Shown here one piece after another: positions 25,377 to 34,100 of a stretch of 64,000 nucleotides of DNA. The stretch is taken from positions 29,061 to 93,060 of the forward strand of contig CACWSX010000019.1 in assembly GCA_902763615.1 (NCBI GenBank), given 5' to 3'. Each line of letters starts with the position of its first letter. Position 1 is the stretch's first letter. Under the pieces are notes generated by a model. The model saw only the letters and a program-made list of their open reading frames with translations, was not told the DNA's origin and did no database searches. The stretch comes from an uncultured Prevotellaceae bacterium. GTDB lineage: Bacteria; Bacteroidota; Bacteroidia; Bacteroidales; Bacteroidaceae. Position numbers and translations under genes: made by a program.

Positions 25377-27977
25377 GTGATTTACCCAAACAACTTCGAA
25401 CAAAAGATAGGATTCAACGAAATACGCGAACTGTTGAAGGCGCGTTGTCTGAGCACGTTGGGCAAGGAAAAGGTGGATGAGATTGCCTTCTCCACAGATG
25501 TCAGTGCGGTAAATGAATGGCTTTCGCAGGTACGCGAGTTCCGGCGTCTGCAGGAAGAAAAAAACGATTTCCCAATGCAGTATTTTTTCGATGTACGCGA
25601 GAGCATCAAACGCATCCGATTGGAGAACACCCATCTGGAGGAGGACGAAGTGTGGGATCTCAGACGCTCACTGGAGACGATTGGGAATATCGTGAAGTAT
25701 TTGAGAAAGGAGTCAGGCGACGAGAGTCTGGAGTCAGGAGATTACCCTTACCCTGCATTGTATCGATTAACAGAAGGGGTTACAACATTTCCTGCAATTA
25801 TACGGCGCATCGACTCGATATTAGACAAGTTCGGGAAAATCAAAGACTCAGCCTCAATGACATTGGCAGGTATCCGTCACGACCTGTCAAAGATGGAAGG
25901 TTCTATATCGCGTACCTTATATACTATTTTGCATGCCGCCCAAAAAGACGGATTAGTGGACAAGGACGTGACTCCAGCCGTTCGTGACGGCCGACTAGTA
26001 ATACCTGTTGCCCCTGGCGTGAAGCGCAAAATCAGCGGTATCGTACACGACGAGTCGGCTACGGGAAAAACGGTGTTCATCGAGCCCACGGAGGTAGTGG
26101 AAGCCAACAATAAAGTACGAGAACTAGAAGCAGCTGAACGGCGCGAGATCGTTCGTATCCTTACCGTGTTCAGTGATGAGCTCCGTCCACACATAACAGA
26201 AATTCTCAACTCATACGCTTTTCTGGCACAGATAGACTTGATATACGCGAAGACCGAGTTGGCCAAACTGACCAAGGCCTTTGAACCAGAAGTGAAGGGC
26301 GTCCCCCATCTGGACTGGATACAAGCCTGCCATCCATTGTTGCAACTGGCGCTTGAGAAACAGGATAAGCACGTGGTTCCGCTAGACATCCGTTTAGAAA
26401 GCGAAAATAAGACGGAAAATGGAGGAAACAAGAATTCTGGCCGTCTCTTAATTATAAGCGGTCCGAATGCCGGCGGAAAGTCGGTATGTCTTAAAACTGT
26501 AGGACTATTGCAATATATGTTGCAATGTGGACTTGCCATCCCCATAGGCGACCGTTCAACAACGGGAATGTTCGACAGTATCATGATCGACATCGGCGAT
26601 GAACAGAGTATCGAGAACGACCTCTCGACCTATTCCTCGCACCTGCTAAACATGAAGAACATGATGAAGCAGGCCAACGCACGCACCATCTTATTAATAG
26701 ATGAGTTTGGCGGCGGCACGGAACCCGGTATCGGAGGAGCTATCGCAGAAGCTGTATTGAAACAGTTCTGGAAAAAAGAGGCTTTCGGCGTGATCACCAC
26801 ACACTATCAGAACCTGAAGCACTTTGCAGAGGGCCATGAGGGCGTGGTGAACGGTGCGATGCTCTACGACCGGAACCAGATGCAGGCTCTGTACCAGCTG
26901 AGTATCGGGCAGCCCGGTTCATCGTTTGCTATTGAGATTGCCCGTAAGACAGGCTTGCCCGAGGAAGTGATCAAAGACGCCTCGGACATCGTTGGTTCAG
27001 AGTATATCCAGAGTGACAAATATCTACAGGACATCGTGCGTGACAAACGCTATTGGGAGGGTAAACGCCAGACCATCCACCAACATGAGAAATCGCTGGA
27101 ACACAAGATCAACCGTTATGAGGACGAACTCTCGGAGATTGAGCGTCAGCGTAAAGAAATACTCCGCAAGGCTAAGGTGGAGGCAGAGGAACTGCTACGC
27201 GAAAGCAACAAGAAGATAGAAAACGTGATTCGGGAGATTCGGGAGGCGCAAGCAGAAAAGGAACGTACACGGCTGGCTCGAGAGGAATTGAACACTTTCA
27301 AGGAGGAACTTGACGCCATCGACACCCGTGCCAACGACGAGATGATTGAAAAGAAAATCCGTCAGTTGCAGGAGCGTAAGGAGCGACGTGAGAAGCGCAA
27401 GGCGGAGAGGGCAGAGAAAAAGGATACAAAGGGGTCAGGCACCTCTGTGTCGTCGCAAGCAATATCACAGAAGAGCCAGCAACCTTTGAGCATTGGTGAT
27501 ACCGTAAGAATCAAGGGTCTTACAAGCGTGGGGACGATTGAGAGCATCGAAGGCAAGATGGCCACGGTGATCTTCGGTGGCATGAAAACCAAGATGCGTG
27601 CTGAGCGATTGGAGCATGCGGAAATGCCCAAACAGGAAACATCGAAACAAGAAGAGCGCAATGCGAGTATCGCAGGTGCCTACAGCAATGCTTCAAAAGA
27701 CACTCGCAACGTGATAGACAATCGCAAACTGAACTTCAAACAAGACATCGACGTACGTGGCATGCGTGGCGACGAAGCCATCAATGCCATCACTTATTAT
27801 ATAGATGATGCCATCCTCGTGGGCGTATCGAGGGTGAGAATTCTACACGGCACAGGATCTGGCATCCTGCGCCAGTTAATACGCCAATACCTGGCCACCA
27901 TCCCCAATGTTTCGCACTTCCGCGACGAGCATGTACAGTTCGGCGGAGCGGGTATCACAGTGGTTGATCTTGACTGA
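25377..27977 (+). CDS. mutS2: Endonuclease MutS2 (MutS-family ATPase with Smr nuclease domain)
   Basis: MutS2 acts on branched DNA and, in some bacteria, on collided ribosomes. The 866-residue protein has the ATPase Walker A ([16 protein letters not shown]), the Walker B and signature region ([19 protein letters not shown]), a long Glu/Arg/Lys coiled coil, a small KOW-like segment ([20 protein letters not shown]) and a C-terminal Smr domain ([21 protein letters not shown]). The start GTG at 25377 gives the family N-terminus [13 protein letters not shown], but the promoter places it at the 5' end of the mRNA, so translation may be leaderless. Two stretches look like repeat insertions: residues 111-121 ([11 protein letters not shown]) and the region encoded at 27431-27449. 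Confidence 0.93.
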   Translation: MIYPNNFEQKIGFNEIRELLKARCLSTLGKEKVDEIAFSTDVSAVNEWLSQVREFRRLQEEKNDFPMQYFFDVRESIKRIRLENTHLEEDEVWDLRRSLETIGNIVKYLRKESGDESLESGDYPYPALYRLTEGVTTFPAIIRRIDSILDKFGKIKDSASMTLAGIRHDLSKMEGSISRTLYTILHAAQKDGLVDKDVTPAVRDGRLVIPVAPGVKRKISGIVHDESATGKTVFIEPTEVVEANNKVRELEAAERREIVRILTVFSDELRPHITEILNSYAFLAQIDLIYAKTELAKLTKAFEPEVKGVPHLDWIQACHPLLQLALEKQDKHVVPLDIRLESENKTENGGNKNSGRLLIISGPNAGGKSVCLKTVGLLQYMLQCGLAIPIGDRSTTGMFDSIMIDIGDEQSIENDLSTYSSHLLNMKNMMKQANARTILLIDEFGGGTEPGIGGAIAEAVLKQFWKKEAFGVITTHYQNLKHFAEGHEGVVNGAMLYDRNQMQALYQLSIGQPGSSFAIEIARKTGLPEEVIKDASDIVGSEYIQSDKYLQDIVRDKRYWEGKRQTIHQHEKSLEHKINRYEDELSEIERQRKEILRKAKVEAEELLRESNKKIENVIREIREAQAEKERTRLAREELNTFKEELDAIDTRANDEMIEKKIRQLQERKERREKRKAERAEKKDTKGSGTSVSSQAISQKSQQPLSIGDTVRIKGLTSVGTIESIEGKMATVIFGGMKTKMRAERLEHAEMPKQETSKQEERNASIAGAYSNASKDTRNVIDNRKLNFKQDIDVRGMRGDEAINAITYYIDDAILVGVSRVRILHGTGSGILRQLIRQYLATIPNVSHFRDEHVQFGGAGITVVDLD
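25708..25740. repeat. GAGTCA-type repeat inside mutS2
   Basis: Degenerate GGAGTCAGG units are read in frame as [11 protein letters not shown]. They are related to the tracts at 412-439 and 30741-30765. Confidence 0.65.
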
Positions 27978-28178
27978 AAAGCAGACCTCCTGAGGTGTGA
28001 AAGGAACTTATTTCATGCCCTCAACAAATCTTAAAAAAACTAAATTTATTTGGCTAACTCGTTGATTATCCGTACTTTTGCAACCCGTATCGACGTGACG
28101 TCGAACATTTTGACGAAGAAAATCTAAAGGATAACGCGGAATTTCTCGTGATGAGACATCCGCCTAAAGTATAGAGAT
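27978..28178. other. mutS2 to lytic transglycosylase spacer
   Basis: It contains the promoter at 28049-28080 and about 100 bases of leader before the next gene. No further gene is seen. Confidence 0.5.
28049..28080 (+). promoter_or_regulatory. Promoter of the lytic transglycosylase-like gene
   Basis: TTTG (28049-28052), 20 bases, TACTTTTG (28073-28080) then CAACC. Confidence 0.8.
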
Positions 28179-28619
28179 ATGAATCTATTTTTTAAGAAAG
28201 GAAGTGTATGCCTGATAGCTATTATGATTGCTCTGACAGCCTCAGCTGGAGGCGGCAACAAATCAGCAGCAAAATCATCAGGCATCAACTGGAATCCAGT
28301 AATGGATGCGATTATTCAAGTAGAAAGCGAAGGTAACCCCAATGCCGTGAGCGGAAACTCAGTAGGCGCTATGCAGATCACTCCTATTCTTGTGAAGGAT
28401 TGCAACGAAATTCTAAAAAAGCAGGAGAGCAAAAAGCGCTATACCATGGCAGATCGCTACAGCGTAGCTAAATCAAAGGAGATGTTCCTTCTCATCCAAA
28501 AGTATTACAACCCTGAGAACAACATCGAAAAAGCGATTCGATTGTGGAACGGGGGCGTTAAGTACACAAAAAAGGCCACCAATCGTTACTACAAAAAGGT
28601 GCTAGCCAAGATGAAGTAA
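28179..28619 (+). CDS. Small secreted lytic transglycosylase-like protein (SLT fold)
   Basis: This 146-residue protein starts with a signal peptide (MNLFFKKGSVCLIAIMIALTASA). The rest is a minimal SLT-type lysozyme fold: AIIQVESEGNPNAVSGN with E49 as the likely catalytic acid, then GAMQITPILV and the late RLWNGGVKYTKKATNRYYKKV typical of family 1 transglycosylases. It would cut glycan strands of peptidoglycan in the periplasm. It has its own promoter and terminator and stands alone between mutS2 and tRNA-Met. The small size, without accessory domains, fits a housekeeping or specialised wall-remodelling enzyme. Confidence 0.82.
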   Translation: MNLFFKKGSVCLIAIMIALTASAGGGNKSAAKSSGINWNPVMDAIIQVESEGNPNAVSGNSVGAMQITPILVKDCNEILKKQESKKRYTMADRYSVAKSKEMFLLIQKYYNPENNIEKAIRLWNGGVKYTKKATNRYYKKVLAKMK

Positions 28620-28674
28620 GGATGCATAGGACTTCGCTATCGTTTGGACAACGAAACTATTTGCAAGACTGATA

Positions 28675-28722
28675 ATCCGATTGTCAAGGATAAAACCTGA
28701 CGATCGGATATTTTGTTTTTTA
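28675..28722 (+). terminator. Terminator of the lytic transglycosylase-like gene
   Basis: ATCCGATTGTCA (28675-28686) pairs with TGACGATCGGAT (28698-28709), with one mismatch, followed by ATTTTGTTTTTT. Confidence 0.8.
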
Positions 28723-28748
28723 ACAGAAGTCTTTTTAGGCATAAGGAC

Positions 28749-28773
28749 AAAAAAAGCAAGCCTTTCGGCTTGC
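28749..28773 (-). terminator. Terminator of tRNA-Met
   Basis: GCAAGCC and GGCTTGC with a 4-base loop, followed by seven T on the minus strand. Confidence 0.88.
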
Positions 28774-28786
28774 ATTCCCTTGATAG

Positions 28787-28859
28787 TTGCGGAGGCAGGA
28801 TTCGAACGTGCGACCTCCAGGTTATGAGCCTGGCGAGCTACCAACTGCTCCACTCCGCG
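28787..28859 (-). tRNA. tRNA-Met (CAT), initiator type
   Basis: The anticodon loop CTCATAA lies between CCAGG and CCTGG. Acceptor strands are CGCGGAG and CTCCGCA, so position 1 is C and position 72 is A. This C1-A72 mismatch marks bacterial initiator tRNA. The anticodon stem has only two of the usual three G-C pairs next to the loop. The discriminator is A and CCA is not encoded. Confidence 0.9.
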
Positions 28860-28882
28860 ATGTCATTTTTTCTAAGCGGGTG

Positions 28883-28914
28883 CAAAGGTACTACTTTTTT
28901 TTTAATTACACAAA
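28883..28914 (-). promoter_or_regulatory. Promoter of tRNA-Met
   Basis: TTTG, exactly 20 bases, TACCTTTG then CACCC on the minus strand. Confidence 0.85.
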
Positions 28915-28970
28915 TAATTATGCTATTTTTTTGAAAAAACACGCTTTACTGAACATTTCTTTGTCATTTT

Positions 28971-29002
28971 CTTGCGTATTTAAAAGGAAAATCGTACTTT
29001 TG
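28971..29002 (+). promoter_or_regulatory. Promoter of tetR-fabG
   Basis: CTTG (28971-28974), 20 bases, TACTTTTG (28995-29002) then CACAC. Transcription would start near 29009, which excludes no in-frame start but favours the ATG at 29053. Confidence 0.7.
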
Positions 29003-29052
29003 CACACTGAAAGAATGTGTGCAATTTTGCAAAAACAAAGGAGGATACAGAT

Positions 29053-29646
29053 ATGTCAATATCCAAGACCAGACAAAGACTAGTAGATGTGGCTCGCCAG
29101 TTGTTTGCCAAAAACGGCCTGGAGAATACCACAATGAACGACATTGCCACCCAATCAGGTAAGGGCCGGCGCACACTCTATACCTATTTTAAATCCAAGG
29201 AAGAGATATATTACGCCGTGATCGAAGGAGAGTTGGAACGTCTGAGCGATAAACTTGATGAGGTGGCAGCACGCAAGATCCGTCCGCAAGACAAAATCAT
29301 CGAACTGATTTATACCCACCTGAGTATGATTCGTGAGACAGTCGTCAGAAACGGCAATCTTCGCGCAGAGTTTTTCCGCAATATCTGGATGGTGGAGAAG
29401 GTTCGCAAGCATTTCGATGACGCAGAAATAGAGTTGTTTCGCAAGGTATATACCGAAGGCAAGGAGGACGGAGAGTTTGACATCGACAACATCGACTTGG
29501 TGGCCGATATCACCCATTATTGTATCAAGGGTCTTGAAGTGCCATACATCTATGGTCGTATCGCTCACGGTATGAAAGAGGAAGACACCAAGCCACAGGT
29601 TGCGAAGGTAGTATACGGTGCGCTCGGTAAGTTTCAAAGAAAATAA
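29053..29646 (+). CDS. TetR/AcrR-family transcriptional regulator
   Basis: The start at 29053 gives MSISKTRQRLVDVARQLFAKNG, the usual TetR beginning; 12 codons upstream are in frame but not conserved in style. The HTH is at residues 25-50 (TTMNDIATQSGKGRRTLYTYFKSKEEIYYAVIEGE). The C-terminal half is a ligand-binding helical domain with no recognisable motif. It lies 37 bases before fabG, an arrangement that suggests control of fatty acid synthesis in response to an acyl ligand, as in other TetR-type lipid regulators. That role is inferred from position only. The 197-residue length is normal. Confidence 0.88.
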   Translation: MSISKTRQRLVDVARQLFAKNGLENTTMNDIATQSGKGRRTLYTYFKSKEEIYYAVIEGELERLSDKLDEVAARKIRPQDKIIELIYTHLSMIRETVVRNGNLRAEFFRNIWMVEKVRKHFDDAEIELFRKVYTEGKEDGEFDIDNIDLVADITHYCIKGLEVPYIYGRIAHGMKEEDTKPQVAKVVYGALGKFQRK

Positions 29647-29683
29647 TAAATGTAAATTGTAAATAATAAAATTGAAAATTAAC

Positions 29684-30421
29684 ATGGGATTATTAGAAGG
29701 TAAGACAGCGCTGATCACTGGTGCTGCACGCGGTATCGGAAAAGCGATCGCATTAAAGTTCGCCGAAGAGGGCGCCAACATTGCATTCACCGACCTCGAA
29801 GTGAATGAGGAGACAGAAAAAGAAATCGCCGCCAAAGGAGTGAAAGCCAAGAGCTATGCCTCGAACGCAGCCGATTTTGCTCAGACCGAGGAAGTGGTGC
29901 AAGCCGTGAAAGCTGAATTTGGAAGTATTGATATTCTTGTAAACAATGCTGGTATTACAAAGGACGGACTGATGCTGCGTATGACCGAGCAACAGTGGGA
30001 TGCAGTGATTGCTGTGAACTTAAAGTCGGCTTTTAATTTCATTCACGCTTGTGTGCCCGTGATGATGCGTCAGCGTGGCGGTTCGATTATTAATATGGCC
30101 TCAGTGGTAGGTGTCCATGGCAATGCCGGACAAGCTAACTATGCCGCATCGAAGGCAGGATTAATCGCTCTCGCCAAGAGTATCGGTCAGGAGATGGGGC
30201 CGAAGGGGATCCGTGCCAATGCCATCGCCCCTGGCTTCATTGAGACAGCCATGACAGCAGCACTACCTGAAGAGGTACGCAACGAGTGGAAGCAGAAGAT
30301 TCCTCTTCGTCGTGGCGGTCAGGTAGAAGATATCGCCAATGTAGCCACCTTCCTCGCATCAGACATGTCAAGCTATGTGAGCGGACAGGTGATTCAGGTT
30401 GATGGTGGAATGAATATGTAA
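29684..30421 (+). CDS. fabG: 3-oxoacyl-[acyl-carrier-protein] reductase FabG
   Basis: FabG reduces 3-oxoacyl-ACP with NADPH in each round of fatty acid elongation. The start at 29684 (MGLLEGKTALITGAARGIG) has the Rossmann motif TGAARGIG at residues 12-19. The NNAG block (LVNNAGITKDGLM), catalytic Ser in INMASVVGV, and YAASK with Tyr and Lys are present. The C-terminus VSGQVIQVDGGMNM is typical. It follows tetR and precedes a CCCTTCGACAAGCTCAGGG palindrome and an rluA-family gene. The leader (29647-29683) is made of TAAATTGTAAAT-type repeats. Length is normal at 245 residues. Confidence 0.95.
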   Translation: MGLLEGKTALITGAARGIGKAIALKFAEEGANIAFTDLEVNEETEKEIAAKGVKAKSYASNAADFAQTEEVVQAVKAEFGSIDILVNNAGITKDGLMLRMTEQQWDAVIAVNLKSAFNFIHACVPVMMRQRGGSIINMASVVGVHGNAGQANYAASKAGLIALAKSIGQEMGPKGIRANAIAPGFIETAMTAALPEEVRNEWKQKIPLRRGGQVEDIANVATFLASDMSSYVSGQVIQVDGGMNM

Positions 30422-30440
30422 CCCTTCGACAAGCTCAGGG
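30422..30440. repeat. CCCTTCGACAAGCTCAGGG palindrome between fabG and rluA
   Basis: A 19-base imperfect palindrome (CCCT..AGGG) of the type widespread as a bacterial REP core. It starts at the base after the fabG stop codon and ends 6 bases before the next ATG. Confidence 0.75.
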
Positions 30441-30446
30441 GCCGTT

Positions 30447-31148
30447 ATGGAAGTCGTTTACGAGGACAACCATATTATCATCGTTAACAAAAAAAGCGGG
30501 GAGATCGTACAGGGCGATAAGACTGGCGATCGCCCCCTTTCTGATATTGTCAAGGACTATATCAAAGAGAAATATGATAAACCAGGAGCGGTTTTTTTAG
30601 GTGTGGCGCACCGGTTAGACCGTCCTGTATCTGGACTAGTAATATTCGCACGCACCTCGAAAGCTCTGAGCCGGCTGAACAAGATGTTTGCCGAAGGCAG
30701 AGTGCATAAGACATATTGGGCGATTGTAAAGAGAAAAGAAGGAGTCAGAAGTCAGGAGTCAGAAGAATGGCACACGTTGGAGCATTGGCTGGTACGGAAT
30801 GAGAAGCAGAATAAGTCATACGCTTATAACAACGAAAAGCCGAATGCCAAGAAAGCCATACTGAAATACCGCACTCTCAGCCATAGTGATAACTATACGC
30901 TCCTAGAAATAAGCCTCATGACAGGTCGTCATCATCAGATACGTTGTCAGCTAGCTGCTATGGGACGTCCCATCAAAGGCGACCTGAAATATGGTGCTCC
31001 ACGGAGTAATCCTGATGGCAGCATTTCGCTAATGTCACGCCGCGTAGAGTTTGTCCATCCAGTTTCTAAAGAAACCATCTTTGCCGAGGCTCCCTTACCT
31101 GACGATACGCTCTGGCAAGCCCTTGACCCTCAAAAGCAATCTGGATGA
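30447..31148 (+). CDS. RluA-family pseudouridine synthase
   Basis: The enzyme converts uridine to pseudouridine in rRNA or tRNA. The catalytic motif is GVAHRLDRPVSGLVIFART with the essential Asp in HRLD. A later TGRHHQIRCQLAAMG is the family's second signature. No N-terminal S4 domain is present, so it is of the short RluA/RluC-catalytic type, 233 residues. Residues about 99-107 (GVRSQESEE) are encoded by a GAGTCA-type repeat (30741-30765) lying in a loop after KTYWAIVKRKE. Its stop overlaps the tamB start by 4 bases (ATGA). The exact target base is not readable. Confidence 0.9.
   Translation: MEVVYEDNHIIIVNKKSGEIVQGDKTGDRPLSDIVKDYIKEKYDKPGAVFLGVAHRLDRPVSGLVIFARTSKALSRLNKMFAEGRVHKTYWAIVKRKEGVRSQESEEWHTLEHWLVRNEKQNKSYAYNNEKPNAKKAILKYRTLSHSDNYTLLEISLMTGRHHQIRCQLAAMGRPIKGDLKYGAPRSNPDGSISLMSRRVEFVHPVSKETIFAEAPLPDDTLWQALDPQKQSG
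30741..30765. repeat. GAGTCA-type repeat inside the rluA-family gene
   Basis: GGAGTCAGAAGTCAGGAGTC and following bases form three units, read in frame as GVRSQESEE. Confidence 0.75.
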
Positions 31149-34100
31149 AGAAAGCGCTGAAGTGGTTGGGATTTGCGGCATTGACACCCATTCTGCTGTT
31201 TTTCATACTCGCCGCACTACTCTACCTGCCACCCATACAGAACTGGGCGGCAAAGAAAGTAGCAGCCATCGCTTCGGATAAGACGGGGATGGAGATCACC
31301 GTGGGACACGTCAACTTGGAATGGCCCATGGACCTCGGCATCGACGATTTCCGCATGCTTCATCCGAACGACTCACTTCCTAATGTCACAGACACCATTG
31401 CCGATGTCGGCCACCTGACAGCCGATATTCAATTATGGCCGCTATTCAAGAAGTGCGTAGTCATTAACGAACTCTCGTTACAAAAGGCCAAGCTCAATAC
31501 CAATGGCTTTATCAGCGACTTGCGCGTCAAAGGCCGTGTGCAAGAACTCTGGCTATCGTCGAAAGGTATCGATCTGGACAAGGAAATGGTGGAGGTGAAT
31601 GGCGCCAGACTGGCAGATGCCAATCTCGACATCCAATTATCGGACACGGCTGCCGTAGACACCACAACATCGGAAACAAAATGGATTATCAATGCCGACA
31701 GTCTCAGCATCCATCAGACACACCTAACACTCCACATGCCTGGCGACACACTTAACGTGGATGCCTATATGGGTCATACTGTCGCAAAAGAAGTCAATAT
31801 CAACCTTGGAAAGAGTATCTATCAAGCAAGCAGCCTCCGATGGAGCGATGGGCGTCTGAATTATAACAACCGTTTTGAGCCCAATATGGCAGGGCTCGAC
31901 TATAACCACATCGCCCTCACAGACATCAGCCTCGGCATCGATTCAATCAATTATACCACTGCTGGCACATCTTTCTATATCCACCACACGAGTCTCAAAG
32001 AAAAGAGTGGTCTAGAAATCTCCGAACTGAAAGGTGGCGTCAGGCTCGATTCTGCCTTCAACAAGATACAAATACCAACCCTAACACTCAAGACACCCGA
32101 TTCGGACATATACGCGGAGGTTGATTTAGACTTTAATGCCTTTGAAGATCAGAATCCTGGCGATATAAAAATGCGCTTGAATGCACAGTTAGGAAAGCAG
32201 GACCTGATGCGGTTTGTAGGAGATATGCCTGCCAACTTTATCCGCCGCTACCCCAACCATCCAATCGCCATCAAAGGTTCGCTTAACGGCAATCTGCAAC
32301 AGATGGAATTCACAGGTCTTGACATCAACCTGCCTACCGCTTTCCATCTCACCGCCAATGGCACCGCCGGATATCTTACAAATCTGTCAAAATTGCAGGC
32401 AAACTTGAAACTCAATGCCAAGACGCAGGACATCGGCTTTGTAACAGCCCTGCTCGGCACTAAGGCGATGAGCGACTACCGTATCCCCAATGGCATCACT
32501 CTCGACGGCACCTTAAAGTCCAATGGCACACACTATATCACTGATTTTTTCGTCCGTGAAGGTCAGGGAGCAATAAAGCTGAAGGGCAATGCCACCATCC
32601 CGTTGAATGCCAAGGGAGAAATGGTACCCAGTCTGATGAGCTATGACGCAGACATCAACATCAAAGGTTTGAATGTACATCACTTCATGCCCAAGGATTC
32701 TATCTATACCCTCTCTGCTGACATCAGCGCCAAGGGACGTGGCACAGATTTCCTTTCACAGCAAACCCGTTTGACGGCTGATGCGACCTTACATCAGCTA
32801 CAATATGGCAGTTGGAATCTGAGTAATATGACGGCGAAGGCAACCATCGCCAACGGACGAGGCAAGGCCAGCATCACAGGGCAAAACGATCTGTTTGAAG
32901 GTGATATCACCGCCGATATGCTGATAACGCCAGCCCTCTCAAAAGACAAAACTATCGAAGTCCAACTCTGCGCCGACCTCGCGAAGGCCGATCTCTTCCA
33001 GTTGCGCGTCATGGATAGTCCTCTTAGTATTGGCTTGAGTGGTGATCTCGACATCAAGTCAAACCTCAAGGACGCCCACTACATCAGTGGTTTGATTGAC
33101 AATATCAGTATTCAGGACAATAAGACGGCTTATTATCCTACAAAAGTAGGTCTCCTCCTAAAAACCAATAGCGACACCACCTACGCCCGTATACAAAGCG
33201 GCGATTTTATTGTGAAGCTCGATGCACAGGGGGGCTACGAGCGGGTGATGAAAGAGCTGACCACCCTTGGAGACTCTGTTATTGCCCAATACGAAGCCAG
33301 AGTGATCGACCAACCTGCCATCAAACGATTGTTGCCCACGATGAAGTTGCATGTGGAAAGCAAGAAAGAAAATCCACTGGCTAATTTCCTGAAAACTCAG
33401 GAGATTGATTTCAAAGATCTGCTGTTAGACCTAAACACCTCGCCAACGACAGGTATCAATGGCTCTCTTCACCTTTATTCACTGAATTACGATAGCACTC
33501 GTATCGACACCATTCATCTGAACCTTACACAGAAAGGTGACCGACTTACCTATCAGGGGCAGATATGCAATAACTACAAGAATCCACAATTCGTATTCAA
33601 TGCCCTCGTCGACGGCCATATACATGAGCATGGCGCCCTGGCAGGCTTACGCTATTTCGACAAGGACGGTAAAATGGGTGTCAGAATCGGAGCTACAGCT
33701 GAAATGGAATCCGGTGGTATCCGTTTAAAACTTATGCCTGACAGACCGACTGTGGGTTACAAGGAATTCAATCTGAACAAGGATAATTATATATTCCTCG
33801 GTAGCGACAAGAAAATTAAGGCGAAGGTCGACCTTATTGCTGACGACAAGACAGGTCTCAAGTTCTATACTGAAAACCAAGATTCCACAATGTTGCAAGA
33901 CCTTACGCTTTCATGCAATCGTATCGACCTAGGCGAGATTACCTCTGTAATACCCTATTTGCCGAAGATTACAGGCAAGCTCAACGGCGACTACCATATC
34001 CTGCAAGACCAGAACGAAAAGTTTTCTGTGGTCTCTGACATGGCCATCCAAGACATGACCTACGAAGGAGCTGTCATCGGCAATTTCAGCACCGAACTAG

